Of a stretch of DNA of 64,000 bases, positions 10,500 to 23,556 are shown in pieces. The notes under the pieces are model-generated. The model saw nothing but the letters and a program-made list of their open reading frames with translations. It did not search any database and was not told where the DNA came from. The DNA comes from Pinus tabuliformis. Taxonomy: Eukaryota > Streptophyta > Pinopsida > Pinales > Pinaceae. Location of the stretch: the NCBI GenBank assembly GCA_031772625.1, contig CM062817.1, positions 889,438,184 through 889,502,183 on the forward strand, read 5' to 3'. The position numbers were made by a program, and so were the translations under genes. Each line of letters opens with the position of its first letter. The first letter of the stretch is position 1.

Positions 10500-13400
10500 A
10501 TGGAAAGTCCATGCCAAGTTATTCTTGACAACACTAGCTACTTCCAATGGTGGTCCTATATTGTGGATTTACTTAGAAGTAAAGGTCTTTACAGAATAGC
10601 CTCAGGTCAAGAACTAAACTTAAAGATGAAGATAAGGCAGCCAAAAGGGTAAATAGGCAAGATCAAGCACGTGGGTTGATATGGATGTCTATTTCAGCAG
10701 ACCTTAGATTTCATATTGCAGAACTTGATACCCCTAATGAAGCAATGAAATAGCTCACTAAAGTTTTTGGAGCTAAAAATGAAATTAGAGCCCATCAACT
10801 CGAAAATGAGTTGCTTACGTTGGACCCCAATAATTTTTCTTCCATCGAATATTTTTTGTCCAAGTTCAAGACCCTTAGACTTCTTTTGGAAGGTGTTAAG
10901 GTTAAGAAAGAAGATCGTAGCCTTATCTATTCCATTCTTACTAAGTTAGGACCAGCCTACTCTGTGTTTGTTTCCACCTTCCATTCTACTAGAGAAGCCT
11001 TTATTTCTCAAGGACAAGACTACAAGTCCCCCTCTTTTGATGCCTTTTGTGATTCTTTAATAAGAGAACAAGAAAAACTCTTACATCTTGGTCTTCTTAA
11101 TCTTGGAAACTCTTCTATGAAAGCCTTAGCCGCCCAGCAACAACCAACTTCAAAAAATCCTAAGAAGCAGTATCCTAAAAAGAATGGTCCTAAACCAAAC
11201 AAAGGTCCTAATCAATTTCAGTCTCAAAATGAAAAATCAATTCAACAAAATGATAAGGCAAATAAAAGCAAAGGGAATAAGCCTGATAAACATTGCGACT
11301 TTTGTAATCGAGATGACCACTTAGAATCCAAATGCTTTAAGAAGATGGAAGCCTTGGAAGCAGCAACGAAGAAGCATAACATCCATTTGGAGCACTCTTC
11401 AACTTCAACTTCATCTTCAGGAATAGCACTTTCTGCATGTGGTTGTCAAACATCTCGGTCTGCTTATGCACTAAATGTATCTTCTTCTTCTTCTCATTCT
11501 CATGAGTGGCTAATTGATTCTGGAGCTTCTTATCACATGGCCAAAAACAAAGCCATGTTTTCTTCTTTAAATGATTGTAACACCAAAAATATATATGTTG
11601 GTGATGATAGATCTCTTAGTGTTGCAGGGACTGGAACTGTTCATCTAGACAATGGTCAATTTAATGATGTATTATGTGTTCCAACCTTATCCTGCAACCT
11701 TCTATCTGTATATCAGATAACTCATTCAGGTGAAGGTAAAACTGTTGAATTTTCACCTCACGATGTTGTAATTAAGGACCTACGACATCCTAAATAGATT
11801 TTAACTACTGGCATTGTTGATGATTCTACAAGGTTGTATAAGTTTAACAACTTTGGGTCATCAACTCTTCCCTCGGTATTTGTTGCTCATAATGATGAAG
11901 TGAGCAAACTTTGGCATGAGCGATTTGGTCACTTAAACTATCGCTCCCTTCAAAATCTATGTAAAGAAAATAGGTGACAGGTCTTTGTATGTTATCTTGT
12001 AGAGATGGTGTTTGTTCCGAATGTATACTCGAAAAACATCATCGGGATAGTTTTGAAAAACGTGCCTCCTGGCACGCCTCAGCCCCTTTACAACTTGTGC
12101 ATAGTGATTTATGTGGTCCAATTCCAGTTGTTTCATTCTCTGGCTACAAGTATTTCTTAACTTTCATTGATGATTTCTCCAGACGCACTTGGGTATACTT
12201 CTTAAAACTCAAGAGTGAAGTATTTAACATGTTCTTGGCCTTTAAGACCTTTGTTGATAAACAATCTGGACATCAAATTCTTAAGCTAAGATCTGATAAT
12301 GGCGGAGAATATGTTAACAACAATTCATCAACTTTTGCATTGAGCATGGAATTCAAATGCAACATATTGTTACATATACTCCACAACAAAATGGTGCAGC
12401 TGAAAGGAAGAATCGCACCTTAAAAGAAATGGCTAATTGTATGCTTCAATCTAAAGGACTTAGTCTTAATTTTTGGGCAGAAGCAATTAACTATGCAAAT
12501 TACATAGTAAATCGCATTCCTACTAAGGTTTTAAAGAACATCACTCCAGAAGAAGCATGGAGCTCAATTAAACCAGATGTAAGTCACTTTCATGTTTTTG
12601 GAAGTGAAGGATGGGCCCATATTCCCAATGAGAAACATAAAGCCTTAGAACCTAAGAGTGAAAAATGTATTTTTGTTGGATATTCTGAAGATGTCAAAGG
12701 ATATAGACTTATTCCACTTAAGTCCAAAAAAGTTATCATTAGAAGAGATGTAAAGTTTGCTGAAAATATATCGGCCTATGAGTCTAGTTCGGCAGATGTG
12801 CCACCTCTCTCTATCTCTTCTACTTCTGAAAATGTTTCTTCTTCAGATGATGACAGCGAGGATGACAATCCTCCCCCACCTTCTAAGGATCCTCCTTCAT
12901 CTCCTCAGCTTCCAAAATGGGTTCATGCTACTCGGGATGCAGCAGGTGATCCTACAGATTAGCGACATACACGTTCTCAGTTCGATAAAGCCTCTTCATT
13001 ACTGGCTCAAGCTTCAGCGAATTATGATCCTGACACCTTTGCAAAAGCTTCAGGCCATCCAGATTGGGACGCAACCATGAATAAAGAATATCGTTCATTA
13101 TTGGCAAATGATACATGGGATCTTGTTCCTCTTCCAAAGGGACAAAAACTTGTTAGATGCAAATGGGTTTATAGAACCAAGTTTGGACCAGATGGAAAAG
13201 TTGATAAACATAAAGCTCGTCTTGTTGCTAAGGGTTTTTCACAAGTTGAAGGGATTGACTATATTGAAACCTTCTCCCCTGTTGCCAAAATGAACTCTAT
13301 CTGCCTTATTCTTTCCCTTGCTGCCTCTTTCAAATGGGAAGTCCATCAGATGAATGTTAAATCTGCCTTCTTGCATGGGGACTTGCATGAAGAAATCTAT

Positions 13401-14395
13401 ATGGAACAACCTCCTGGCTTTATACAAACAGACTCCACCCTTGTATGTCGCCTTAAGAAATCCCTTTATGGTCTCAAGCAAGCCCCTCGGGCTTGGTATG
13501 CCAAAATGGATAGCTTCTTTTAGATACTGGCTTTTCTAGGTGTCATTCTAACAATACTGTCTACACCAAGAAAGTGGGTAAGTCTCTTATCATTCTTGTT
13601 CTTTATGTTGATAATCTTATCCTTACTAGTAGTAATCCCAACCCTGTAAACCATGTTTAGTTTAGCCTTAAAAAGCAGTTTGAAATGACAGACTTAAGAC
13701 ACTTGCATTATTTTCTTGGTCTTCAAGTCTTGCAATCCAAGGAAGGTATTTCCCTTTCCTAGTCCAAGTATGCCTATGATATTTTATGCCACTTTCACAT
13801 GGAACACTGTAAGCCAACCCCTTCTCCCTTTCAGTCTGGAGCCAAACTTTCAGTTACTTGTACTTCCCATGAAGTCGTTGCTACCTTATACCGTCAACTT
13901 GTAGGAAAACTTTTGTATCTGACCCATACCCCTCCTGACCTTTCCTTTGTTGTCAACCTCATTGCTCGGTTTATGCAAAACCCACATGAAATTCATTGGA
14001 AAGTAGCTAAAAGAATACTTCGTTATGTTCAAGGTACAATTCAGTTTGGGATTCATTACCGTGCAGAAGCATCTCCTCTATTGGTTGGTTTCACTGATTC
14101 CGATTAGGCTGGTGACCCTAATGATCAAAAGTCTACTGCAGGTTATGTGTTCACTCTTGGTTCTAGACCTATTACATGGGTTTGTAATAAAAAAAGTACC
14201 ATTTCTCTTTCTTCAGCAGAAGAAGAGTATCATGACGCCATAGAAGCTAGTAAGGAAGCCCTGTGGCTTCATCAAATCCTGACACAGTTTGGCTTTCAGC
14301 AGCAGCATCCGACTACACTTTGGTGTGATAATCAAAGTGCCATTCAACTATGCAAAGATCCAATCCAACATCAGCGCAACAAACACATTATGAAC
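10500..14395 (+). pseudogene. Copia gag-pol polyprotein, multiply broken
   Basis: Gag starts at ATG 10500 (MESPCQVILDNTSYFQWW) and frameshifts near 10610. A TAG lies at 10751-10753. The CCHC knuckle CDFCNRDDHLESKC (about 11295) and protease DSGASYHM (about 11520) follow. A TAG at 11795-11797 and a frameshift near 11970 precede the integrase, with D in HSDLCGP, D in SDNGGEY and E in AAERKN (about 12100-12400, another frameshift near 12350). A TAG at 12960-12962 separates integrase from reverse transcriptase (RCKWVYRTKFGPDGK, SLYGLKQAPRAWY). The catalytic box reads YVDN instead of YVDD. RNase H motifs SSAEEEY and CDNQSAIQ are present before the break at 14395. Confidence 0.9.
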
Positions 14396-15392
14396 TCAAT
14401 ATTATTAATAATTCTCCCTTTCACCTCAATTAGTTGGTATTTCCTATTATGAGATCCACTATTATTATATCAGATTTTAATTTTTATCAATTTAGTTATA
14501 AAAATATTAATTTTATTATTAAATATTGAAATTAAATATCAATTTTAATAATTAATATTAACTATTATGTATTAGTTTTATTAGTTATTAACTTCTTAAT
14601 GACAATTATTCTATCCCTAGTTAATTATCAGTTTTTCCCTTTATCCCTCTTTCCACTAGTTATTTATTCTTATTAAAGCAATTTTTAATATTAATTATTC
14701 CTTTTCTTCATCTAATCCACACTTTGACTAAGGTTCAATTTTATTTAATATTAAATTAACCTTTAAATGGTTACTTTTTACTAAATTAATAAAAAATTGA
14801 CTTAATAAATAGTTTGACTTATCATATCTGTCCTTACATTTTAGGGTTCCTCCCCATTTATTCTCTTGGCTTGATCAGATTTTCATCATTCATCCGTACT
14901 GATAATGAACCACACTTGATGGTTCAAAACATCAGCACAAAAATCACAAATGTGATGAATCCAGAAGAAGCTCAAGCCTATTCAAATCTTAGAAGCCTCA
15001 ATTCTGAAACACACCAGAATTTCTACTATTTTGCATCTCTTGCTCTCTTTTTATTGTTAGTTAATGTCCAGCATTCTGAGCATGATCATAAGATGTGAAG
15101 AAAATTCTGAGCATGACTATAAGATATGATGAAAATTAGATCATTATGTACTAGACCTGAATGTGCGAAAAGCACAAGTCATAATGATACAGATGTAAGT
15201 TGAAATCTATGTCTTGTGAAAAAGAAGGAAACTGATCACTTTGTTAACTTTGAAAGGCAATATTTCCAAGTATATATAACCATGTTAAAGTAGCAATTAA
15301 GGACAAAAGAAGCATGAAATAAATCCAGTACAAAGGCAGATAACAAACATAATGTATTAAAGTTCAAACGAGAGGAGGACAAGCTTGCTTAC
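14396..15392. other. AT-rich non-coding stretch, probably SEC10 intron
   Basis: No supported gene. The first half is AT-rich. A plus frame at 14814-15098 has no recognisable domain. The stretch lies directly downstream, in minus-strand sense, of a strong GT splice donor at 15392-15391, so it is most simply an intron of the SEC10-like gene. Confidence 0.5.
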
Positions 15393-16031
15393 GCAGTTTT
15401 TGTGCAATCGCTGCAGCCTCAGCAACTCGACTATCATCAGAAAAGAGAGGTGAGAGTTCCATCAGATCGCCTGGACTACTATTGAACTCCATAAGGTACT
15501 GCATGCATAGATAGAAAAGAAGAATTAAAGTAAAAAGAAAAAGAAAAAAAGTTAAAACAAAATTTCATCTTACCTATAACAACATGCAATGCAGAAAAAA
15601 AGCAGCAGCTTCAAGAGTTTATAATCAAGATTAAAAAACAGTAATTTTGTAACAACCAAAGGCCAACCGATATCCATAATATTTACCCTTATGAGTTCTA
15701 TCGTTTGACTAGCAGTTTCCCTCTGTGAATCCGCACTCTGCCAAATTGTTGAAATGCAATTAGCAGACATAACTTCAAGTGAAATTCAGAAACTCTAACT
15801 GATTATCAATCATTATTCTCAAATCAAATACACCAAACACTCTAAATTCCAATTAATTTCCTAAGCAAGATAGATTTCTAATTAATTTTGATCAAAGACA
15901 CTCTAATCCATCCATATAACATGCTACACCTGTAAATGGTCACCAATCTTTGCGGCAGTCTGCCCTACACCTGAGATGCGAGAATCTAGCCTGTTAAAAC
16001 TCTCAAATAGGGCATCAACTCCCTTCTCCAG
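15393..16031 (-). CDS. SEC10: Exocyst complex subunit SEC10-like, three internal exons
   Basis: SEC10 is a subunit of the exocyst, which tethers secretory vesicles to the plasma membrane. Three minus-strand exons join into one frame: 16031-15930 (34 codons, LEKGVDALFESFNRLDSR...), 15737-15687 (17 codons, SADSQRETASQTIELIR) and 15498-15393 (YLMEFNSSPGDLMELSPL..., SDDSRVAEAAAIAQKLR). Introns of 192 and 188 bp have GT-AG borders; the last exon ends at a strong GTAAGC donor in phase 1. From memory of plant SEC10, this matches the conserved N-terminal coiled-coil part, almost residue for residue. There are no stops. Neighbouring exons were not found, so the flanking introns are very long or this is a gene fragment. 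Confidence 0.86.
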
Positions 16032-19000
16032 CTGCAACAAATCAAACAAATTCAAATCCAGCTCATATAGAGCATAGAATGGAAACAATAAATACTTCAA
16101 AATATGACTACGTTATTAGTAACCAGATGCTTATTTTTGGATATATAAGATAGTGGTGTATCAACGTTGGAGTGAAAATTTCCTTTGCCATATTAGTTAA
16201 AAATATATATGATTTTGGGAATATGATGCTTTCATTCCCAAAATTATATCTATGTACCTGTTCACAGATGTGTTCCCTGTCAATCAACCCCATATACCAA
16301 CTACATTTTCATAAATATAAAACCAGGGCATTTGTGGTACCCCTTTTACGACTTTCCTAATACTACACATCACCTTCTTAGGCACTCCCTGTGGTGCTCA
16401 CAATGGATGCAGTTTAACATAACTCCTAAGAAATCGACGTGACTGTCCTTTAAGTTTCTGAAACACTTCCTTTGAAATAATAAGTGGATTGAAATTGGGA
16501 TTACGTTCATATCATCAAGCAATTAAAATTTCTCAAAGGAACTGATATGCAAGTTAACATGCAGGGTACCTCCAATTTGGCAGTGCTTGATGCACCTTTT
16601 GTAATCACCCATCTCGAATTACAGGTAGCATGTGATTATTAGCATGCATATGAGGCATGCATATGATAGCTACATATGCATGCATTGCACTAATATATAT
16701 AATATATATAGATAGACACACACACAAAGTGGCTATGATGACTGTCCAAATATAGATAAATGAATTAATATAAATACCTAACTATCAAGAATGTCATAAA
16801 TATATTTACTAAACTAAGATTATAATTAATAAACCCGTTTAATAATCCATTAAATAATAAACCCAATTAATCAGCCCTTCAATTAACAAACCGATTAGTT
16901 AAACCCATTTTAAAGAAACAAGCTAATTAATAAGGCCATTTCCAAGAAGTTTACGAACCAGATAAAATCAACCAAATCCGATTTGGTTATAATTGTTTAA
17001 CTTTAAAAAGAAATATCTGTATATAAAAAGACAACGACCGCCTAAGATCATAACGGCCTGTCAAAATAATCATCGTCTGGGCGTAAATATATTTAAAAAA
17101 AAAACTGAAGGGAGGCAGTCGTCGACCATTGATTGCAGGATGACAGGAGGCAGCCAGCAAGGAGTGAAGAAAAAAAAAAAATTCAGAGGCAGTGGAGAGG
17201 TTTCGTGACAAGGAAGGAACCTCTCCGATATAGAGAGGGCGAACAGACTAAAGGGGGGGAGGGGGGGTGATTCTTTTGGTTCGTGGATGGGAGACAGACT
17301 GAAGAGGGGAGATAAATGAGATTGAGAGGGAACTAGTCTAAGGGACAGGCCTAGGGCTCGATTTTCAACTGAAAATTTGGAAACTTGAGCAATGTTCATG
17401 GAGTTTTGGGCACAGGGGCCAAAAGACTTCAATATCAAAGTCCTCTGGATCTAGGAACCAAAGAGGTTGATCCCAGATAGGAAGGGAGGAATCGGTCAGT
17501 TTGGTAATGAAAGAAGAGGACTCAGAGCTACGTCAGTCAGGGATCGACATCAAACGGGAAAAATTGGGTACGTACTTGCATCTAATTTGTTAGATTTACG
17601 ATGAAAGAGAGCGACGGCAGCTAGCAGGTTCTCGAGGGCAGTGAGGGGTATGATTGTAGCGGAAAGGTATGGAGTCGAGGGTTGCAGGTGCGGATAACAC
17701 ACAGGAGGAAAACGAATAATGTTTTTTGCAGGTCGATGAGGAGAGCAGGCAACAGGAGAAACGCAGCAAATGGGGGTACACTGATTTGCATAAACAAAAT
17801 GCAGTAGGTCGAAAATGAGGGAGCTCAGGCTGCAAGGGCGAAAGCTGGAAGAAAAGGTTACGTAGGTGAGTTTGAGGGATGAGAAATTTTGCACGTTCGA
17901 GCAGCAGCGAAGGAGCTGAGGTTAGGAGCTGCGATCGTCCATATGCGGATTGCAGTTCGACAAGAAGGGAACCGCCGAGAAAGAAAAACGCAGGAATGGA
18001 GGAGCAAAAGCTGCGGGAAAGGATTCGAGCAGCGTTTTGAGATTGCAGGATTGGGTTTTGAAGGAACTGCGATTTTGATGGGGTTTCGCGGATGAGGAAC
18101 AGCAAACTCGGAAATTACAGCAGACACTAGGAAAACCTCAAGCAGCAAATCAAAAAACTCGGTTAACAGATAAATGGTAGCCAGAAAACCCTTTAAAAAA
18201 TTTCCAGAAATTCTGATTAAAATGTTGAATCATTTTGCTTCAGATTTATTCCTAAAACCCTTACGAAAATTTCCAAATCTAAGAATTGTAAAACCATTGG
18301 ACTGCAAAGTTTTTTAATAATATCCCTGGAAAATTATGTTGATAAACCCCAAGGATCCAAATTTTACCCTCCAAGGCCTAGATCTGGACTCTACACAAAT
18401 TCCTTCCTCGGATTTGTGGTTGCTCGGCAACAAGAAAACACCCAAACGATATGTACAGTGATAAAGACTAAAACCCAGAAAAACAGACGTTAGAAAAATA
18501 ATTACAAAATTTACAAACTGCAGGCTCTAATCAGCTTGATCTATCATTATGCTACACATAAATTAAAATATTTTAAATTTTAAAGGTGCTAACTCAAAAC
18601 CCTTCGTGCATCACCAACAAAAAATCTTATGGTAAGCCTGGAGCTAATTTAGCTAGGCTCTTCAAGGAACACAAATCGGGAGTTGGCTTAGTCCAACTGA
18701 AAACTTCCCCTAACGCCCAAGGGTCTAAAATCAAGATTTCCCTGTAAAACTCGATCCAACCACTAAAAATAGAGCGAGAAAATAATAATAAAACTTAGAC
18801 AAATATCGATACCTGCTATTACGTTCAAAATTTAGATTATTATTCAAACCCAAGCAACTGAGCAAGATGCCTGTACTCAAATCACTCTTTAAAAGCTATC
18901 ATCAATGGCTTTAGAAAAAATTATGCATGAAAACAACACATCTTACAGTATTCCCATGAAGAGTAACACCAGCAGAACTTAACCCCAAAGTCTTTCTTTA

Positions 19001-19825
19001 TTATCCAGAAAAAGATTACACAAGAGCTTCTTGCTAAGCACACGACTCAAAGGTCGGATGAATCAACTCACAAATGACTTCCTGTTTAAAGATAAATCCT
19101 CCAACAGCTAGTTTGAGTGATCCTTGTCAAAGAAATCTCAATCGTTGATGAAGATTAAAATTTCTTTTAATCTCATCAGTCGAAATATTTAAATATTTGG
19201 GGAAATTCGAAAATTTTCATTAAATGCATTTTAATTAACTCAAAAATAGAAATTTTGGGTTAATTTCCCCACAAATTTGACTTTGACTTAACCCCCAGGG
19301 ATCAAAAGTTTAAAATTTAAAAAATAATTAATTTACTTTAGTCCCGGGACCACCCATTTGTAAAAGACCCTCATGGACCACCCGTTTTTGCAACACAAAT
19401 ATAATCCAGCGGACCAAGCAATTTTTAATAAAATAACCTAACCAAATAGTTAGGATTATTCCCAAATCACTTTTACATAGACTCGATCTAGAACACTAGG
19501 ACTTGGCTAAGATCCTGGCGACAAAATCCATTTCAGCTTTGGGGTAAGATTGGAGGAAAACTCTGTCGACCATCCGAGAATGGATCGGTGAGACAAAAAA
19601 CCTCCCAGAATGGAGATCGTCACTAGAAAATTAGATTTACCTAAGTCGTTACATACATGACACAGCTCTGCTGAGATTATTTACATTATACACATGCAGA
19701 AAGGGTTTACATAAATCAAGTTGTGATGACGACAGTTGGACGGCACTAAAACATCGATCAGGCGCTATCCCTTTTGCGAAAAAAGGGGGTTTACTGCTAT
19801 GGGTCGTTGACACGTAGTGGTCAAC
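16032..19825. other. Unresolved non-coding DNA, possibly intron with an old LTR
   Basis: No supported gene. Between about 17070 and 18150 several minus frames are open at once, which indicates few stop triplets, not coding. The right end carries TGTTGACCACTACGTG on the minus strand, a TG-type start with an inner inverted repeat (GTTGAC at 19806-19811 and GTCAAC at 19820-19825), and TGTAATCACCC lies near 16598 on the plus strand, so a long solo LTR of about 3.2 kb is conceivable. I found no convincing target duplication. Confidence 0.3.
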
Positions 19826-19834
19826 AGACCTAAA

Positions 19835-20028
19835 CTTTTGTGTCTCATTGTCTCATTGTCATTTCTACTACTCTTTCATGTTTAATGTTTGAAATATTCT
19901 TATGTATAATTGTTTGATGATAATGAATGCTATATGGAATTAATGCTAATGAATCATTTGAAGTAGTTATCTTGCAAGAAAATTGTTCTAGTTTGTTCTT
20001 CTAGAAAAATCAACTCGGTATCAGAGCC
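19835..20028 (+). repeat. 3' end of an old LTR with primer-binding site
   Basis: Segments CTCTTTCATGTTTA and AAGAAAATTGTTCTAG match the end of the LTR at 55631-56252 read in reverse. The sequence TCGGTATCAGAGCC at 20015-20028 is an initiator-Met-type PBS. Thus an older plus-sense LTR element stood here and was split at 20035 by the element at 20036-30843. Its LTR start is not seen. Confidence 0.6.
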
Positions 20029-20035
20029 AAGAGTT

Positions 20036-21176
20036 TGTTGAAGAATCTAGGGCAAATTATTTTAATTATTCTTCCATCGTCATTGACAACTGTTGGTGAT
20101 GTCTTTTATTTTCTTTAGTTAACTTCTTTATGTTTGATTGTTCTTCAATCATCAAACAATTATCAAAACAAGAAAATCAACAAAATATGCGTACACAAGA
20201 TGTAAGCTTCAAGCCAAGGCAAAACCTCTCCTCTTGAGAGGAAAACCCTTCAATCTCTTCTTATAGATATCTAATTGATGAATACCAAGACCCTTAACAA
20301 AACTGCTTGACCCAAGCTTACTTCCAAGACACTTGTCACTATCTCATAGATTCTGCATAGTCATTCTTTTTGCATACCTCTGAGATCCTTCTCCTTCTAG
20401 TTGTCGTAGTACTGGAGAATCTCGACCTTCGAAACATTAACACTGTCTTGTTCTCCTCCTCCGCAATATATCCCACAATTCAAGATTCTCACTTGACAAG
20501 AATGCTCTATCTTCGATCTTCTTTATCACAAAATCATGCTTAATATATTTCCTTGTATAGATATTGTCCTAAGACAGTGACTGGTTCATTTGCACACGTG
20601 ATGAGACAGAGTATACGCAAAACTATGATGAAAATCTTCTTCGTATCGATGAAACAGAGGTTGCATTAACCCAAGACAGAGAGATATATATTTCGCAATT
20701 TTCTTCATATCACTGTGATGAAACAGAGATTACTTTAACCCGAAACATGTGACAGATATGGTTCACATTCGATTGCTTTTGCATTACTTGTGAGATTCGT
20801 AGAGATATCGATTTTTTCTTCTTTTTCTTTTGGAGCGAGATCACTTACATACTTATTGTTGCTCATGTGATAACTTGTAGGTCGACATAAGATCCTTGGG
20901 CTGGGCCGACATATCCATATGGAGATTATTGTGTATGTTTAGTTGAGAGAGATAGTGATAGCGTCTTGGAGTATGGATTTTAATTGTGTAACATAACATT
21001 TTGTAATTATATTCATAAATCCTAAAGACATCAAGAAGAAGTCTTTGACCTAAGTAAAACACTTCTTGCTCATAAAACCCACGATGCAAGAAATACAATA
21101 AACATTTGTTTCTTCATTATAAAATCATAATTACAACTTGTGGTGAAAACCAAACCTAGTTACATTTTCTTCAACA
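20036..21176 (-). repeat. 3' LTR of the minus-strand element
   Basis: Plus-strand reading starts TGTTGAAGAATCTAGG and ends TTTTCTTCAACA. It matches 29705-30843 along its whole length with scattered substitutions. Confidence 0.93.
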
Positions 21177-23234
21177 CTCTCTCTTAAGTAGGGAGGTTTT
21201 CATACATGGTACATTGATATTTTCAATATATAAGAGATTATCAAGAAGAGTCGGACTAGTAATCCATTTGTATAGCATCATTACAACCAACATTGTCACA
21301 TAGCAAGGCCTTGACTAACATCTCTATCTCTCAATAGATCAGAGCACAATGTTGGCGAGACCAATGACTTATAGACACCTTAGTCATTGTCTCTCAAGGT
21401 ACATACCCACCCGAGTGTTCACTAAGTATGACCTTCTAGGACTATTCTTGTCCAGGGTTCTCAGCCCTCAAAGAATATCAGTCCTCTTGCCTACTCTTGT
21501 CTTGGATTCCCTACACATCCTCAAAGAGTATCGGATGCCAAATGATTACCCAATCCTCCCATTCTTTCTTCCCAAGTGAAGACAAGAATGTTGTGTTTAT
21601 CATGTGTCTTCATTTCCATCCATGGCCTTCACCTAGACTTACGGTTGTTAGTCCTGGTCTAGTGCATGACACATGATATAGAAAAACACAATTGTCGCTC
21701 CTTTGTAGTCGGGGGTGATCTAAACCAAGCTCCCTCTTGATCACGGACCTGTCAAAGCTCCCTCTTAGCTAGGGACTCTTCTATACATTAGCAACTTCTT
21801 CTTCGTGGGTCCTTCAGTTGCTAGATCAACTTTTCTCCTTGATGTGATGAAAATTAGTTGAGCTTCTTTCTTGTAGGGCAACTTGATGTCATGAAAATTA
21901 GTTGAGCTTCTTTCTTGTAGGGCAACTGTCATCAATCACTTTCCTCCTTAGTTCATCATGTCATTCCTTTCTTCATGGAAAGTGGCCTTCTTCATATCTG
22001 GAACCTTCGTCATATGACTACCCCTTTCTCATCATGCTTCTTCCATTCATCACATGAATGCTAGTTGTACTTGTAAGTAACCTTGCATGAACTTATCCAG
22101 ATATTATTTAAGAAATCAAAATATATCATTAAATCAAATCGTACCTTACCAGGGAGCTCTTCATCACGACATCTTTCTGTAGGTATCAGCATCGTGCACA
22201 CATATTAACATATCTCCCAAAGATATCCATTGTCAAGGGTCATCATCTTTTTCAGACTTTCATCAGAGTCTTCATATCTTCCGGGAGATTTCTTAACAAA
22301 CATTCTTGGTCCTTTGGATGTTGATTGCCTTCATCATGGTTGCAAACTTGCATATCTCACGATCTCTTCCTTCCTCACACATTCCATTCTCAACAGCTTT
22401 TAATCATAGTTTCTTCATCGTAGTCAATCACCTCATACTTCATATAAGGACATATTAGGTTGATTTCATCTAGTGTGACTTATGTCTTTCTGCATCCTTT
22501 TAGAGGAGGAGATCCTTTTCCCTTGATCATGCTTCTTCAGATAGAAGTGATGAACTATATTACTTGCAACCATACGACATAACATTACAAAAGTTAAATA
22601 CAAGCACACATACCTCATTTTATCTTTAGGTCATCTAGGCTTCCTTCAGCAGCTTCCTTGATTGAAGTGTCTTCAACCCCTTGATCTTCTTCTTCTCTTA
22701 CACCATTAGAACATCATTCATGAATTCCATAAGTTGGAGTTCTTGATGAAACACTTGCTTCCTCTCTAGATTAGTGAATCCTTCGATTAGGATTTTATCA
22801 GAGAATTTTGAGGATCTTGTATATCCTCACATGGCAGATGTTTCCCTTTTGATTGATGTATGATGAGACCTGTCCTAGATGACTTCTTTCTTTCCTTCAA
22901 TGTCCAATGAGGTTCCTACTATATCCTTTAATGTTTGACAGAAGTGGATTTTGTCCTTCATGATTCCCACGAGCTCTTGCTTCAATGCTTTCATGATGCC
23001 ACGATGCATCTTATTATCATGATCATAACTAAAGATTTAGGAGCTTATGATACGACCCCTTTTGTGAGGAATACCATCTCACTCATAGCGGAGATCTGTT
23101 ACTCCCTCTTTCCTTGGCCCTTTTCTTCAACTTCCTCCATCTTTCTGGCGATATGAACTTCTTTCCATATAGCATTGAACCTTATACTATTTTGTCTTGT
23201 TTGAGGACCAAACCTTTCTTTCCTTTCTACACAT
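21177..23234. other. Non-coding interior of the LTR element, left part
   Basis: About 2 kb rich in CTTCTT/CATC motifs, with no supported reading frame. A 44-bp tandem duplication lies at 21841-21927 (core AAATTAGTTGAGCTTC). It begins with the purine tract (minus strand) next to the 3' LTR. Confidence 0.6.
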
Positions 23235-23556
23235 CAAGGTTACTTGGGAGCAGGAACGAAAACAAGGAGCGGGAGCGACATTTTCAGAAGCTCCCAGTTT
23301 GGGAGCGAATCCTGGAGCGTTTTTATATAATATATATATTTTATATTTTGATGCATATATGTCAACAAAAACATGTAGAATGATTAATTAGATATAAAAA
23401 AAACATTAAAAAACATAGATTGAACCATATAACAATAATCATCTAGAAGTTATAATCTTCATCAACCACGTCCACAAGTTAGTAACATACAACATATTGA
23501 GTCTCATGATTCATCAATCTTAAATTTTCAAGCTTTCAAAATTCAATATATAAAAT
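23235..23556. mobile_element. Left end of an older hAT copy
   Basis: Starts CAAGGTTACTTGGGAGC, a mutated form of the terminal sequence at 23557 (CAGTGTTACTTGGGAGC), and keeps similarity for about 310 bp. It was split by insertion of the younger copy at 23557; the last 8 bp (23549-23556) are the target duplication. Confidence 0.8.

Larger units (their letters stand above)
8909..14395 (+). mobile_element. Ty1/copia retrotransposon, 3' truncated
   Basis: The order LTR - PBS - gag - protease - integrase - reverse transcriptase - RNase H is that of Ty1/copia. Homology stops at about 14395 inside the RNase H end (HQRNKHI), beyond which AT-rich DNA follows without PPT or 3' LTR. The leader between PBS and gag is long (about 1.15 kb) and contains a separate short element at 9983-10268, so it was probably extended by later insertions. 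Confidence 0.8.

Noticed and set aside
14814-15098. Plus frame of 94 codons beside the SEC10 exons
   Set aside because: No domain; it lies antisense in what should be intron of the minus-strand gene.
16570-16600. A SEC10 upstream exon ending in GCCAAATTGGAG with a GT donor (minus strand)
   Set aside because: Its translation (SSTAKLE) does not match the residues expected before LEKGVD, and no matching upstream sequence follows.
17070-18148. Several long minus-strand frames (up to 169 codons)
   Set aside because: They overlap in more than one frame, have low-complexity Ser/Leu/Pro content and no domain; few stop triplets explain them.
20162-20720. Tandem-looking GAAACAGAG and CCGAAACATGTGA words as a CRISPR-like array
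   Set aside because: They are parts of an LTR repeated once at 29.7-30.8 kb; spacing is irregular and the DNA is eukaryotic.
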